A stretch of DNA of 64,000 nt, taken from NCBI GenBank assembly GCA_026168455.1, contig CM047429.1, forward strand, positions 36,936,066 through 37,000,065, in the 5' to 3' direction. The first letter of the stretch is position 1. Every line of letters starts with the position of its first letter. A program made the position numbers and the translations under genes. Below are positions 55,991 through 64,000 of this stretch, piece after piece. The notes below the pieces were generated by a model. That model was not told the origin of the DNA. It was given only the letters and a program-made list of their open reading frames with translations, and did not search any database. Origin of the DNA: Theocolax elegans (Eukaryota > Arthropoda > Insecta > Hymenoptera > Cerocephalidae).

Positions 55991-56436
55991 AAAAACGTTC
56001 CCAACTGTTGTCGCATTAGAAAAAGATAGCAAGTTCACAAAACGGTTACATCTCTCTTGAAACAAGCTTCAACTTTTTAACGATAAACGCACAATCTATA
56101 TTTATTACGTCTATGTCAGAAATCATATATATCGAATGGATTACTATAAAGGTATTACGATTAATATTACCATAATAACAAAAGATACGTATTTCCTACA
56201 AAAAATATCTTAATAAAAGAGATTTAAAATTATAATGATTAATATGATTAATTGATGATTGACATTGACAAATTCGTGAAATTTATATAATATGATTGCT
56301 AAATAATAAAAATGTTGATACATTTATAGTAATCCTTCAGATTAGTAACATAATTCTTAGTGATTGTAAAATTTAGAATCTAACATTATAAATGTTTATA
56401 AATTAATCAAAGCAAATATACATTTATATTAACTTG
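55991..56436. other. AT-rich, with dispersed repeat pieces
   Basis: The segments 56170-56260 and 56314-56356 match pieces at 58530-58620 and 38440-38577 (ATTATAATGATTAATATGAT). No gene. Confidence 0.5.
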
Positions 56437-57240
56437 TAATTTTCACCCTCCATTGTTGAATTAGTAAATAGTTGATTCTTAAGGAATAATAATAAATAAA
56501 TCCAATTTATTTATTTAAGTGCACGACGTTTCGTCTGCCAGGCTTACGGACCTCTTCCGTTTAACAGAATTACAAAATAAACACTATTGCAAACCTATTT
56601 TTTATTATAGATATGTAGATGACACAATTTTATGCGTAGAAAAAAGTCATATAAACACAGTTATCAACATTTTTAACAATTATAATGAACACCTTAAATT
56701 TACATATGATATAGAAAATAATAATTGTATAAATTTTCTTGACCTCGCAATTATTACAAATTGGTATAAAAAACCAACTAATTCAAATCGGTTATTAAAT
56801 TTTAATTCTAATCACACATTACAACAGAAATGAAATATTATTTATAATTTAGCAGATAGGACAATGATATTGTCACATAAACATTTATATAAAGAGAATC
56901 TAAATATTATTACAGAAATGATAAAAATCAATGATTATCTTGTTGAATTTATTAATACGGCAATAAATAAAAGAAAACGCAATATTACAATTAAAAACAG
57001 TGATAAAATAGATAAAAAAAATCCCAATATGTACCATATCACTACCTTATAATAAAGAGTTCTTCAATTAATGTTCTCGAATGCTAAGAAAATATAATAT
57101 CAACACTATTCCGTTAATTAATCACAAACTTGATACTATCATAAAATTAGGCAAAGACAAAACATCAAAATGGGAGGAGACAGGGGTAGTTTACAAGTTA
57201 CCTTACATAAATATATATTTATACCAAAAATTTAGTTTAT
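56437..57240 (+). mobile_element. Penelope-like element: inverted terminal repeat piece plus RT
   Basis: The segment 56437-56560 is the reverse complement of the Penelope terminal region at 14966-15100 and includes a hammerhead-like stretch on minus (GGTC...GAC, GAAAC, GTC, GTGC). It joins directly, in opposite orientation, to the RT coding segment that starts near 56561. The element is truncated before the GIY-YIG endonuclease. Confidence 0.8.
56561..57215 (+). pseudogene. Penelope-like reverse transcriptase fragment
   Basis: Contains FYYRYVDDTILCVEK (catalytic YVDD at 56612-56623), IFNNYNEHLKFTYDIE, CINFLDLAII and WYKKPTNSNRLLNF, then TGA at 56831. The same frame continues with IIYNLADRTMILSHKHLYKE. 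After stops near 57050 it shifts to SNAKKY/INTIPLINHKLDT and WEETGVVYKLPY, where the GIY-YIG endonuclease would start, but homology ends. The N-terminal half of RT is missing. Confidence 0.85.
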
Positions 57241-57432
57241 TTTTAATAATGATTATAATTTATAAATAAAAAACTTTTACCAAATATATATAGTTTATTT
57301 ACAGTTAAAATTTATTATGTATTCATTTTTTATTATTTTTATTTTTATTTCATTACACTAAGTTTTGGTAAAAGTTTTTTATTTATAAATTATAATCATT
57401 ATTAAAAATAAACTAAATTTTTGGTATAAAAC
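57220..57432. repeat. 62-bp perfect inverted repeat
   Basis: ATACCAAAAATTTAGTTTAT through AAAAACTTTTACCAA (57220-57281) is repeated inverted at 57369-57432, with an AT-rich spacer of about 85 bp. Confidence 0.85.
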
Positions 57433-57529
57433 CTAACGCGCTATAACACTAACTCCAAGGTGGTGTGTAAATATGTTTAATTTCTAAGGTATCCATAGTA
57501 GTGAAAAATATTATAATTTAGGGGCGAAG

Positions 57530-57775
57530 CCTATATATATATGTGTGTGGTTCTCTATGAAATCGAAGATGAAGAAAATGAATATTACTATAACTGTGGA
57601 AATATGTTTTAGAAGTGCCCAGTAGTTTTCCAATTTTTTAGTAGTTCCAATTTTTTCAGAATTTTTCGAGGCCATTATTTTAAGTTACAGAGAGTCAAAA
57701 ATGACATTTCAGCAAGTTTTGCATTATATGCCCATTTTCATGAATTTTTAGCTCCCAGGAAATTTATTTTTTACT
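57530..57775 (-). repeat. Dispersed repeat, inverted copy of 38990-39240
   Basis: GGTTCTCTATGAAATCGAAG, AACTGTGGAAATATGTTTTAG, TAAGTTACAGAGAGTC and GCATTATATGCCCATTTTCA match the other copy on the opposite strand. No coding. Confidence 0.75.
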
Positions 57776-58172
57776 ACAAACTGTAACGATAAGGTATGGT
57801 TTACATCGTAATGTTCGCATCGGCTCGGGCTGGCAAGATTCGGCTCGGCTCGGTTCGTCGTGGCTACACGGGCGAGATCGGCTTCGCGCGCGCACCTGAA
57901 TGCGTATGTGAAGGAGAGATTCGCACGCGCTCGAGAGAGATATAGCCGCCTTGATATGCGGCAGGTGTGATCCCCCCGTGTCCCGTGTTTTAGCTCCGCC
58001 GTGCTTGTTTTGCTGTGGTGTTCGTGGGTGTCTTTTAACTGCAGGCCGACCCTGCATTTGCCGTGAGCACTGCACCGTCGAAAATCGACCTGCAACCATG
58101 AAGCCTCGGTGCACAAGCAAATGTACCACTCTTCCTATACCGCAACGGGATCGAGAAAGAGAGAAAGAGAGA

Positions 58173-58220
<48 letters not shown>

Positions 58221-58400
58221 CCGACCATCCATTTGATCTTTATTCGATTCCAGCAAAGAATATAAGTGGTACCACTTCACGCGATCGCGTTTTGGTCAAT
58301 AAACAATAAGTAGTTTACGTTTTGCGATATACCAGTCCAGTTGACTGTGTAGATTATTTGAGTTCGCAATATTTTCCCCTCTCTCTCTACAAGTTGGCCG
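57776..58400. other. CpG-rich island-like segment with GA microsatellite
   Basis: The segment 57800-58130 is GC- and CpG-rich, unlike its surroundings. Frames on both strands exist (57951-58220 plus; 57764-58228 minus), but each runs into the GA repeat at about 58153-58218 and no family is recognised. It could be a promoter or first exon of a host gene. Confidence 0.35.
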
Positions 58401-58973
58401 TTTACCGGTAATTTAAAGCGTAGACCTCGGCGAAATATAGATATTTTGTTCGTTCTTTATTTTTATTTCAATAAATTAATTTTATTAATACAAATTCAAT
58501 TTTTACTAATTTACTAACTACAATTATTATAATAATTGAAGATACGTATTTAATACAAAAAAATATATCAATTAATCAGATCTGAGATTATAATGATTAA
58601 TATGATCAATTGACAGAAATTTTTTATGTCATTATATTGACTTATTATTTTATTATCTAATGCTTCTGTATTTGTTTTTGCATAAAATTGCGTATTTTTT
58701 AAATAAATGTAATACTTATCTTTTTTTATGTCACCTTAAACGTATATCAAACTTATTATACGAACTTATTGTTAGATTACTACAATGAATTTTGACGATT
58801 ATAAAATTGTGGCCAAAAATTCTTTACTTAACTACTTACTGAATTTTCAACTAAGACTAAAACTAAGGACTAAACAAAGTCAGTATTAAAAATAAAGTAC
58901 AAATCGGGATTTAATAATATTGAATAGTTGTTTCAATGATTGTTACGCAATAAAATAGTATATCTACACGGAA
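58401..58973. other. AT-rich spacer
   Basis: No gene; 58530-58620 is a dispersed repeat piece shared with 56170-56260. Confidence 0.4.
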
Positions 58974-59367
58974 AGAAATCTTTAGTTGCAACAACCATAA
59001 CTTTGGTTGTCACAACCAAAGTATTTGTATGAATATGCCTCAACTAAAGTTATAGTTGTGAGAACAAATCGATTTTTTTGAGAAGAGTTTAGGTGTGTCA
59101 ACCAAATATTTTGTTGGCGATACTCGTTTAGTTGGCGCTGCGGTACGTCCTTTGGTTCTCACAACCAAAGTAAATAGATGGGGCAACTAAGTATTTAAGT
59201 ACAACAACAAAATGCATGCAGCGAATCGCTTTTGTCCTCACAACTAAATGTATTTGTTCGTACAGAAATACTTTTAGTTAGCATAGCAAATTTTTTTTTG
59301 CATCACGACAAAACCGATTGCAACAAAAGGGGTTTAGCTGCTATAACGAAACCTTTTCTTTCCGTGT
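58974..59367. mobile_element. MITE with internal AACCAAAGT repeats
   Basis: ACACGGAAAGAAATC at 58974 is matched inverted by TTTTCTTTCCGTGTA at about 59352-59367. The interior repeats a GTTG...CAACCAAAGTA-type word in both orientations every 40-60 bp. A frame at 59232-59513 is incidental. Confidence 0.7.
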
Positions 59368-59740
59368 ATATACACGAATTGAATGACGAAATTGTATTTA
59401 TAATTTATAACAAAATTTTAGTTAATTTTTCTACTAATCTGATCTACCTACAGGAATTTTGCATATGCCACTGTACAATTTACCTTTGTAAAATTTTTTG
59501 TTTAAATAAATGAAAAAAACATATTTGATCTTATTGTCAAAAATCGCACGTACTCAACTATAGCTGATTGACTCTTCAGGTTATCTTATTGCCTAACCAA
59601 ATGTTTCACGGTTAATTGCTAACAGCATTAGCTTGCAATTTTAATTTGTTTAATATCATCTAAATTCTGCAGTAAATTATGTAAAACAATAAAAAAATAT
59701 AATCTCAACTATAGAGATATATAAATCCACATCACCTTAA
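59368..59740. other. AT-rich spacer
   Basis: No gene or repeat that I can support. Confidence 0.4.
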
Positions 59741-60254
59741 GGGGATGTCGGAGCTATAGCCTCCATCAAAAGCCGCTCGATTTCTCGGTTTCGAATGGCG
59801 CTGTAGTCAGGTGTCGATTTCTACGATAAACGTACTTAAAACATAAATTATAAATTTTACAGCTACATAGAGCTGTTGAAAGATACTTTCCCCCCTAGCT
59901 ATAACTAAAATTAAGGTAATTGTAATATTACTCTTGGCAGTAAATGTTTATTTTTTTAAAGAAATGTGAAATACGTTGCGTGTAGCATTACGGCAGATAT
60001 AGATTCATTGAATATGAGACGTATTTCACATTTCTTTAAAAAAATAAACATTTGATTCCAAGAGTAATATTATAATTACCTTCAGTTTAGTCATAGCTAG
60101 GGGGGAAAGTATCTTTCAACAGCTCTATGTAGCTGTAAAATTTATAATTTATGTTTTAAGTACGTTTATCGTAGAAATCGACACCTGATTACAGCGCCAT
60201 TCGAAACCGAGAGATCGAGCGGCTTTTGATGGAGGCTATAGCTCCGACATCCCC
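59741..60254. mobile_element. TTAA-flanked palindromic MITE
   Basis: TTAA at 59737-59740 and 60255-60258 flank GGGGATGTCGGAGCTATAGC and its exact complement. The arms are about 240 bp (59741-59979, 60018-60254) and highly similar, with a spacer of about 40 bp. TTAA duplication suggests mobilisation by a piggyBac-type transposase, though the GGGG start is not the usual CCC. Confidence 0.85.
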
Positions 60255-60344
60255 TTAAATATTTGAGTATACACTAATCTTATTTACTGCAAGTATATTG
60301 CGTACTATTGAAATGATAAGAAAAATTAATTTTTTTACTAACAG

Positions 60345-60471
60345 TTCTAATTGTTATGAATTAATCAGAATGCGCCAGCTTGATACTTCAAATTGTTTCT
60401 TCTTTTATGAAGCGCTGAATTACGATGGTGTACCTCTCTGTAATAGTATTCATATTAAGAACAAATTAAAT
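60345..60471 (+). CDS. Putative internal exon of an unrecognised gene
   Basis: Bounded by ttttttactaacag (to 60344) and AAT|gtaagc (60472). One base completes a split codon, then the frame reads SNCYELIRMRQLDTSNCFFF, YEALNYDGVPLCN and on to KNKLN. Frame and splice sites agree, composition is protein-like, and the surroundings are AT-rich. No family recognised. Confidence 0.4.
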
Positions 60472-61760
60472 GTAAGCATAATTTTAAATTTGTTACTAAA
60501 GTATATTCTTTTATATTACTATGTACCGTTTATTATGTACTATGTATCTAGCATAAGACAGGTTTAAATTGTTTCGAATAATACAATCACCAAAAAAGTA
60601 CACTATCCTACTAGGAAGCACAATAATTCATTCTTACACTTATGTGAGAGGACCATTACTTAAGTGTGACGTATATTTCTTTTTCCTGATAGAACTTTTA
60701 ACAAACTTTTAGTAATACTATATTCTCTCACGAGTGAGCAAAATACTTTTAATGCTGGTGAAATGAAGTATTCATTTTAATAACGAGGGAATATAATATT
60801 TCGTTCACTCAAAATAGGCTTAAAATATCTACGTATAAAGTGTACTGATGTATAAAGTGCTATATGATAATGGTATGTAAACAAGTCTGATGCGATTATT
60901 CTCGAATTAATAAGCTTAAAGAGCTGGACTAATTTTGTCGATAAAACGTTGCATAAAACGTATAATTATTTTTTATTTTTAGTAAAAAGCCTACCGTACC
61001 TTCAAGAAATCGAAAAATAATATTTATAGTTTGTAAATTAACAGTGGAGGGTAAAAAACAAGTATTATTATCATATACTTGAATAAGTATAAATAAGCTT
61101 TAAGTGCATCGTAAATAGTCTTAAATATTAAAAATCACTGTTGAAATTATTCGAGGTTAGGCTAGGGTCTATCCTTCTTTACCTAGACATTCATCTCCCA
61201 TAATTCTAATGCTGGACATATAAGGTTTTATATGTTCAAGTTTACGTACATTTTTCAGTCTCGCGAAAGATACTACATAAGCTTATGGTTGCCCAACTTA
61301 AGCAACCAAAGTCAATTTTTATATTCATAAATTAATAATATATTTTTTATTTTCATAAAAATTTTAATCCTAAGTCCGGTTTTAGATAACGACAACGTAA
61401 GTAAATACTGAAAATGACTGCAAAATAAAATGATATCGCGTAGAGCACAGGATGACGGAAGGATTGGTTCGCGGGTCTAAAATTCAATCGAAACAATACA
61501 AAATTTAATTGGTTCTGAAAAATAAATTTATTAAAATAACATTAAAATAATTAAACTATATTTTGCAAACTATATCTACAAAATATCTCATCAAAGTCGA
61601 CGCTTATACTACAAGCCGGTATCTGATCGCCTCATGGAGAGAAGAGGGGAAACTCGCCAATTAAACAAATATTCAAACGTGACTATTGCATGGCTTGTAA
61701 CTAATTAATAATAACACCGACACACAAAAAAAGCGGTCTGACATCGGAACCAGACCACCA
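60472..61760. other. AT-rich, with foldback fragments
   Basis: The segment 60600-60830 carries foldback-family phrases (CACGAGTGAGCAAAATACTT, GAGGGAATATAATATTTCG). Nothing else recognised. Confidence 0.4.
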
Positions 61761-61920
61761 TACCTGTATGTTTTTCGGGTCGCTGAATCCGAATCCGAGG
61801 TCGGTTTGACCCCATCATGTCATGGTGAAGGTCAGTTCAAGGTCAAATTGGGAAGCAACCGTTTAAGCCGAGCAAAACGCTATACCTTTATGTTTTTTAG
61901 GTCGCTGAATACGAATCCAG
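61761..61920. repeat. Internal 120-bp spaced direct repeat
   Basis: TGTTTTTCGGGTCGCTGAAT at about 61769 recurs as TGTTTTTTAGGTCGCTGAAT at about 61889, with CGAATCC after both. Between them are AAGGTCA words (GAAGGTCAGTTCAAGGTCAA). Confidence 0.6.
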
Positions 61921-62050
61921 TTTTTCGTCATTATTACGTCACATATGTATTTATTTTGGCGTGGTACTTTGGTTACTTTTTATTTTTCTTATAATAGCTT
62001 TATAAGACTCAAGTCTCTTCTAATCGAAGCGCTGGATATTGCAGTTGAGA
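61921..62050. other. Spacer
   Basis: Short unassigned flank. Confidence 0.4.
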
Positions 62051-62275
62051 AAACTGTTTAATTCTTCTTTCGCTTGTAACGTTCTCTTTTGTTTTCAAAG
62101 AATCTATGTAGTGGATTTCTAAACCTTTTCGAATTACTGTTATCTACAGTGTCTCTTTTCAGTAGCCAACAGTAGTCTGGCATCATATTTACATCCCATT
62201 TTCCTTGCCAACGCTATACGACTTCTTTCAGATTTTGATCGAAACAATCACTTTGCTCTTCTTGACTTTCTCGAC
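62051..62275 (-). pseudogene. Inverted copy of the 3' end of the 62.3-64.0 kb gene
   Basis: Reverse complement of about 63780-64000: on minus it encodes the same C-terminus (YCWLLKRDT, NSNSKRFRNPLH, RERYKRKKN, stop). Confidence 0.85.
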
Positions 62276-63995
62276 TTGGCTGATAAAGAGTATGAGGCTA
62301 CAAGAAAAACTCATGGTTCAACCAACCATTACTGTTGTCGCAACAAAAATATGTTCTGCTTTGTTTACGGGAGATATGACGTAAGCAAATTGCGCAGTAA
62401 AAGGACCAATAAATGTAAAAATATATATTGTGAATGTTATAAGAATTTACTTTTCAGTCAACATGATACGTTTGCTCCAGATAGTATCTGCTGCTCTTGT
62501 TAAAACATGCTGAGACGATGGAATGAAAAGAGAAACAATAAAGTTTTAAAGTACAGCTCACCAGTAATATGGTCTATTCCCGAATCATAAGAAGACTGCT
62601 AATTTTGCAATACAACTAGAGGGATTCAACGCGAAGACAAAATCAAAAATATGTTACTCTATACTGTCTTCTGTTGTACCAGATAATATGCAAGAGTCCA
62701 ATATTGAAATTATGGATACCAGCACTTCATTGAATGAAACTTCAACAAGTATTGAAGCAACATATACAGAAGAAAGTGTAGTTAGTGAAGAAGAACCCGA
62801 AGACAGCTGGGAACAAGGAGATGAAGATGAGAAATATATTTCAAAAGGGATAAAAAATAAACCGGTAAAACTATTTAATCAGGACAGTTTGAACAATTTT
62901 GTCGGAAATATGTGTCTATCCAACAGGGAACGAAGTCAACTTTCTACAGGAATCGGGAAGAGACATTCCGCAAATACTTTAATAAAGAAGAAGAGGGCAG
63001 TTTGGTATATTGTATGGATGTTAGAGGTTTGATGAATGAAATGAAGCAGGACTGTTATGTTGCTGAAGAATGGAGATTGTTTATAGACTCTTCAAAACGG
63101 AGTCTCAAGGCAGTACTGCTTCACAATGGAAATGATTATGCAAGTCTGCCAATAGCACACTCGACGCGATTAAAAGAAAGTTACGAAAATCTCCAATATG
63201 TATTAGAGAAAATTCGTTATAATGAGCATTAGTGGCAAATTTGTGGTGATTTGAAAATTATAAGGATTCTCATAGGTCAACAATCAAGATTTATAAAGTA
63301 TCCGTGTTTCTTGTGTTTATGGGATAGTAGAAATCGCGCGAATAATTACGAAAAAAAAGTTTATCAAGCAAGAGCAGGTCTCGAACCAGGAAATCACAAT
63401 TTACTGAAACAGCCTTTAGTTGATCCATTAAAAGTATTACTTCCGCCTCTTCATATAAAACTCGGGTTAATAAAACAATTTGTGAAGGCTTTAGATAAGA
63501 AAGGAGTGAAGTTAAGTTGAAAGAAGGGATATTCAATGAACCTCAGATCAGAAAACTATTTTACGATGAACATTTCATAAATAAAATGGACGATTTAGAA
63601 AAAAATACATGGTTTAGTTTTTAAAATGTTGCTTGAATCTTTTTGGGAAATGAGAAAAGTGCTGTCTATGCAGCAATCGTAGCAAATATGGTAAGTAACT
63701 TTCCGCGTTTGGGATGTTTAATAAATATTAAACTTCATTTTTTAGATTCTCATGTTAGCTATTTTCGAGAGAATTTAGGCTATTATAGCGAAGAGCAAGA
63801 TAATCGTTTCCATCAAGATCTGAAAGAAGTCGAATAGCGTTGGCAAGGAAAATGGGATGTAAATATGATGGCAGACTACTGTTGGCTACTGAAAAGAGAC
63901 ACTGAAGATAACAGTAATTCGAAAAGGTTTAGAAATCCACTCCATAGATCCTTTGAAAACAAAAGAGAACGTTACAAGCGAAAGAAGAATTAAGC
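62276..63995 (+). pseudogene. Multicopy insect ORF family, decayed, function unknown
   Basis: Plus-strand pieces in order. The N-terminus has cysteine pairs (MFCFVYGRYDVSKLRSK, IYCECYKN, SICCSC), like a metal-binding module with one Cys lost. An acidic Ser/Thr-rich part follows (62688-62880), then VYCMDVRGLMNEMKQD (frame change near 62940), WRLFIDSSKRSLKAVLLHNG, YPCFLCLWDSRNRANNYE, LLPPLHIKLGLIKQFVKALD, then HFLDSHVSYFRENLGYYSEE and WDVNMMADYCWLLKRD to TAA near 63994. At least four frameshifts. I recall this protein as a high-copy uncharacterised family in arthropod and cnidarian genomes, which suggests a mobile element gene, but cannot name its superfamily. An inverted 3' piece lies at 62051-62275. 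Confidence 0.6.
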
Positions 63996-64000
63996 AGTTT

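Noticed and set aside
57951..58228. Plus and minus frames ending in RE- or LS-repeats
   Set aside because: They run through a GA microsatellite; composition is dictated by the repeat.

Overview
The window reads as a transposon-dense stretch of an insect nuclear genome, most likely hymenopteran. It is AT-rich, has very few host exons, and is packed with relics of nearly every class of insect mobile element. Two host genes are recognisable. One is a short minus-strand exon of the splicing regulator Rbfox1 (20288-20351). The other is a decayed minus-strand piece of larp (LARP1, DM15 region) spread over at least five exon-like blocks (45189-46994). A third, unrecognised host gene can be modelled as three phase-compatible minus-strand exons (7706-8614, about 110 residues), and two further lone exon candidates are listed. 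No prokaryotic, CRISPR, rRNA-operon or intact tRNA features were seen.

Layout. 0-6.8 kb: foldback repeats, one split by a 5S-rRNA-derived SINE with a 16-bp target-site duplication; a Tc1/mariner element with DD41D spacing, very long inverted repeats and a probable solo LTR inside one arm; a 160-bp LTR with an adjacent primer-binding site. 7-13.8 kb: the small spliced gene, with a complete-looking hammerhead ribozyme core in its intron; a recent 1.45-kb tandem duplication carrying a tRNA-derived SINE; a 750-bp palindrome; satellite-like units. 14.9-18.7 kb: a Penelope-like terminal fragment and a 5'-truncated RNase H-bearing LINE whose roughly 1050-codon frame is still open. 20-24 kb: the Rbfox1 exon, a piggyBac-type MITE, an internally deleted Tc1-like element and G-rich minisatellites. 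24-27 kb: an R1-clade LINE lying inside a TG/TGCG microsatellite. 27-30.6 kb: a complete but decayed piggyBac-like element with inverted repeats of almost 0.7 kb.

31-38 kb: a BEL/Pao element and a Copia element, the latter split by a 1.27-kb solo LTR. 39-43 kb: foldbacks and a satellite array with dimeric higher-order structure. 43-50 kb: a MITE, a full-length tRNA-derived SINE with a 13-bp duplication, the larp remnant, a GC-rich hairpin cluster and a LINE fragment. 51-57 kb: minisatellites, a second piggyBac-like transposase, a LINE split by a TTAA-flanked MITE, and a Penelope-like element. 58-64 kb: two MITEs, a host-like exon, and a multicopy protein-coding repeat with an inverted second copy of its 3' end that reaches the window edge.

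The elements do not form a pathway; the interest lies in nested insertions that can be read as a history. Several insertions are dated by exact target duplications that restore an older frame or palindrome when removed (1255-1740, 36644-37925, 55533-55773). Premature stops in unrelated transposase and polymerase genes fall largely on tryptophan and glutamine codons, pointing to G:C to A:T decay.
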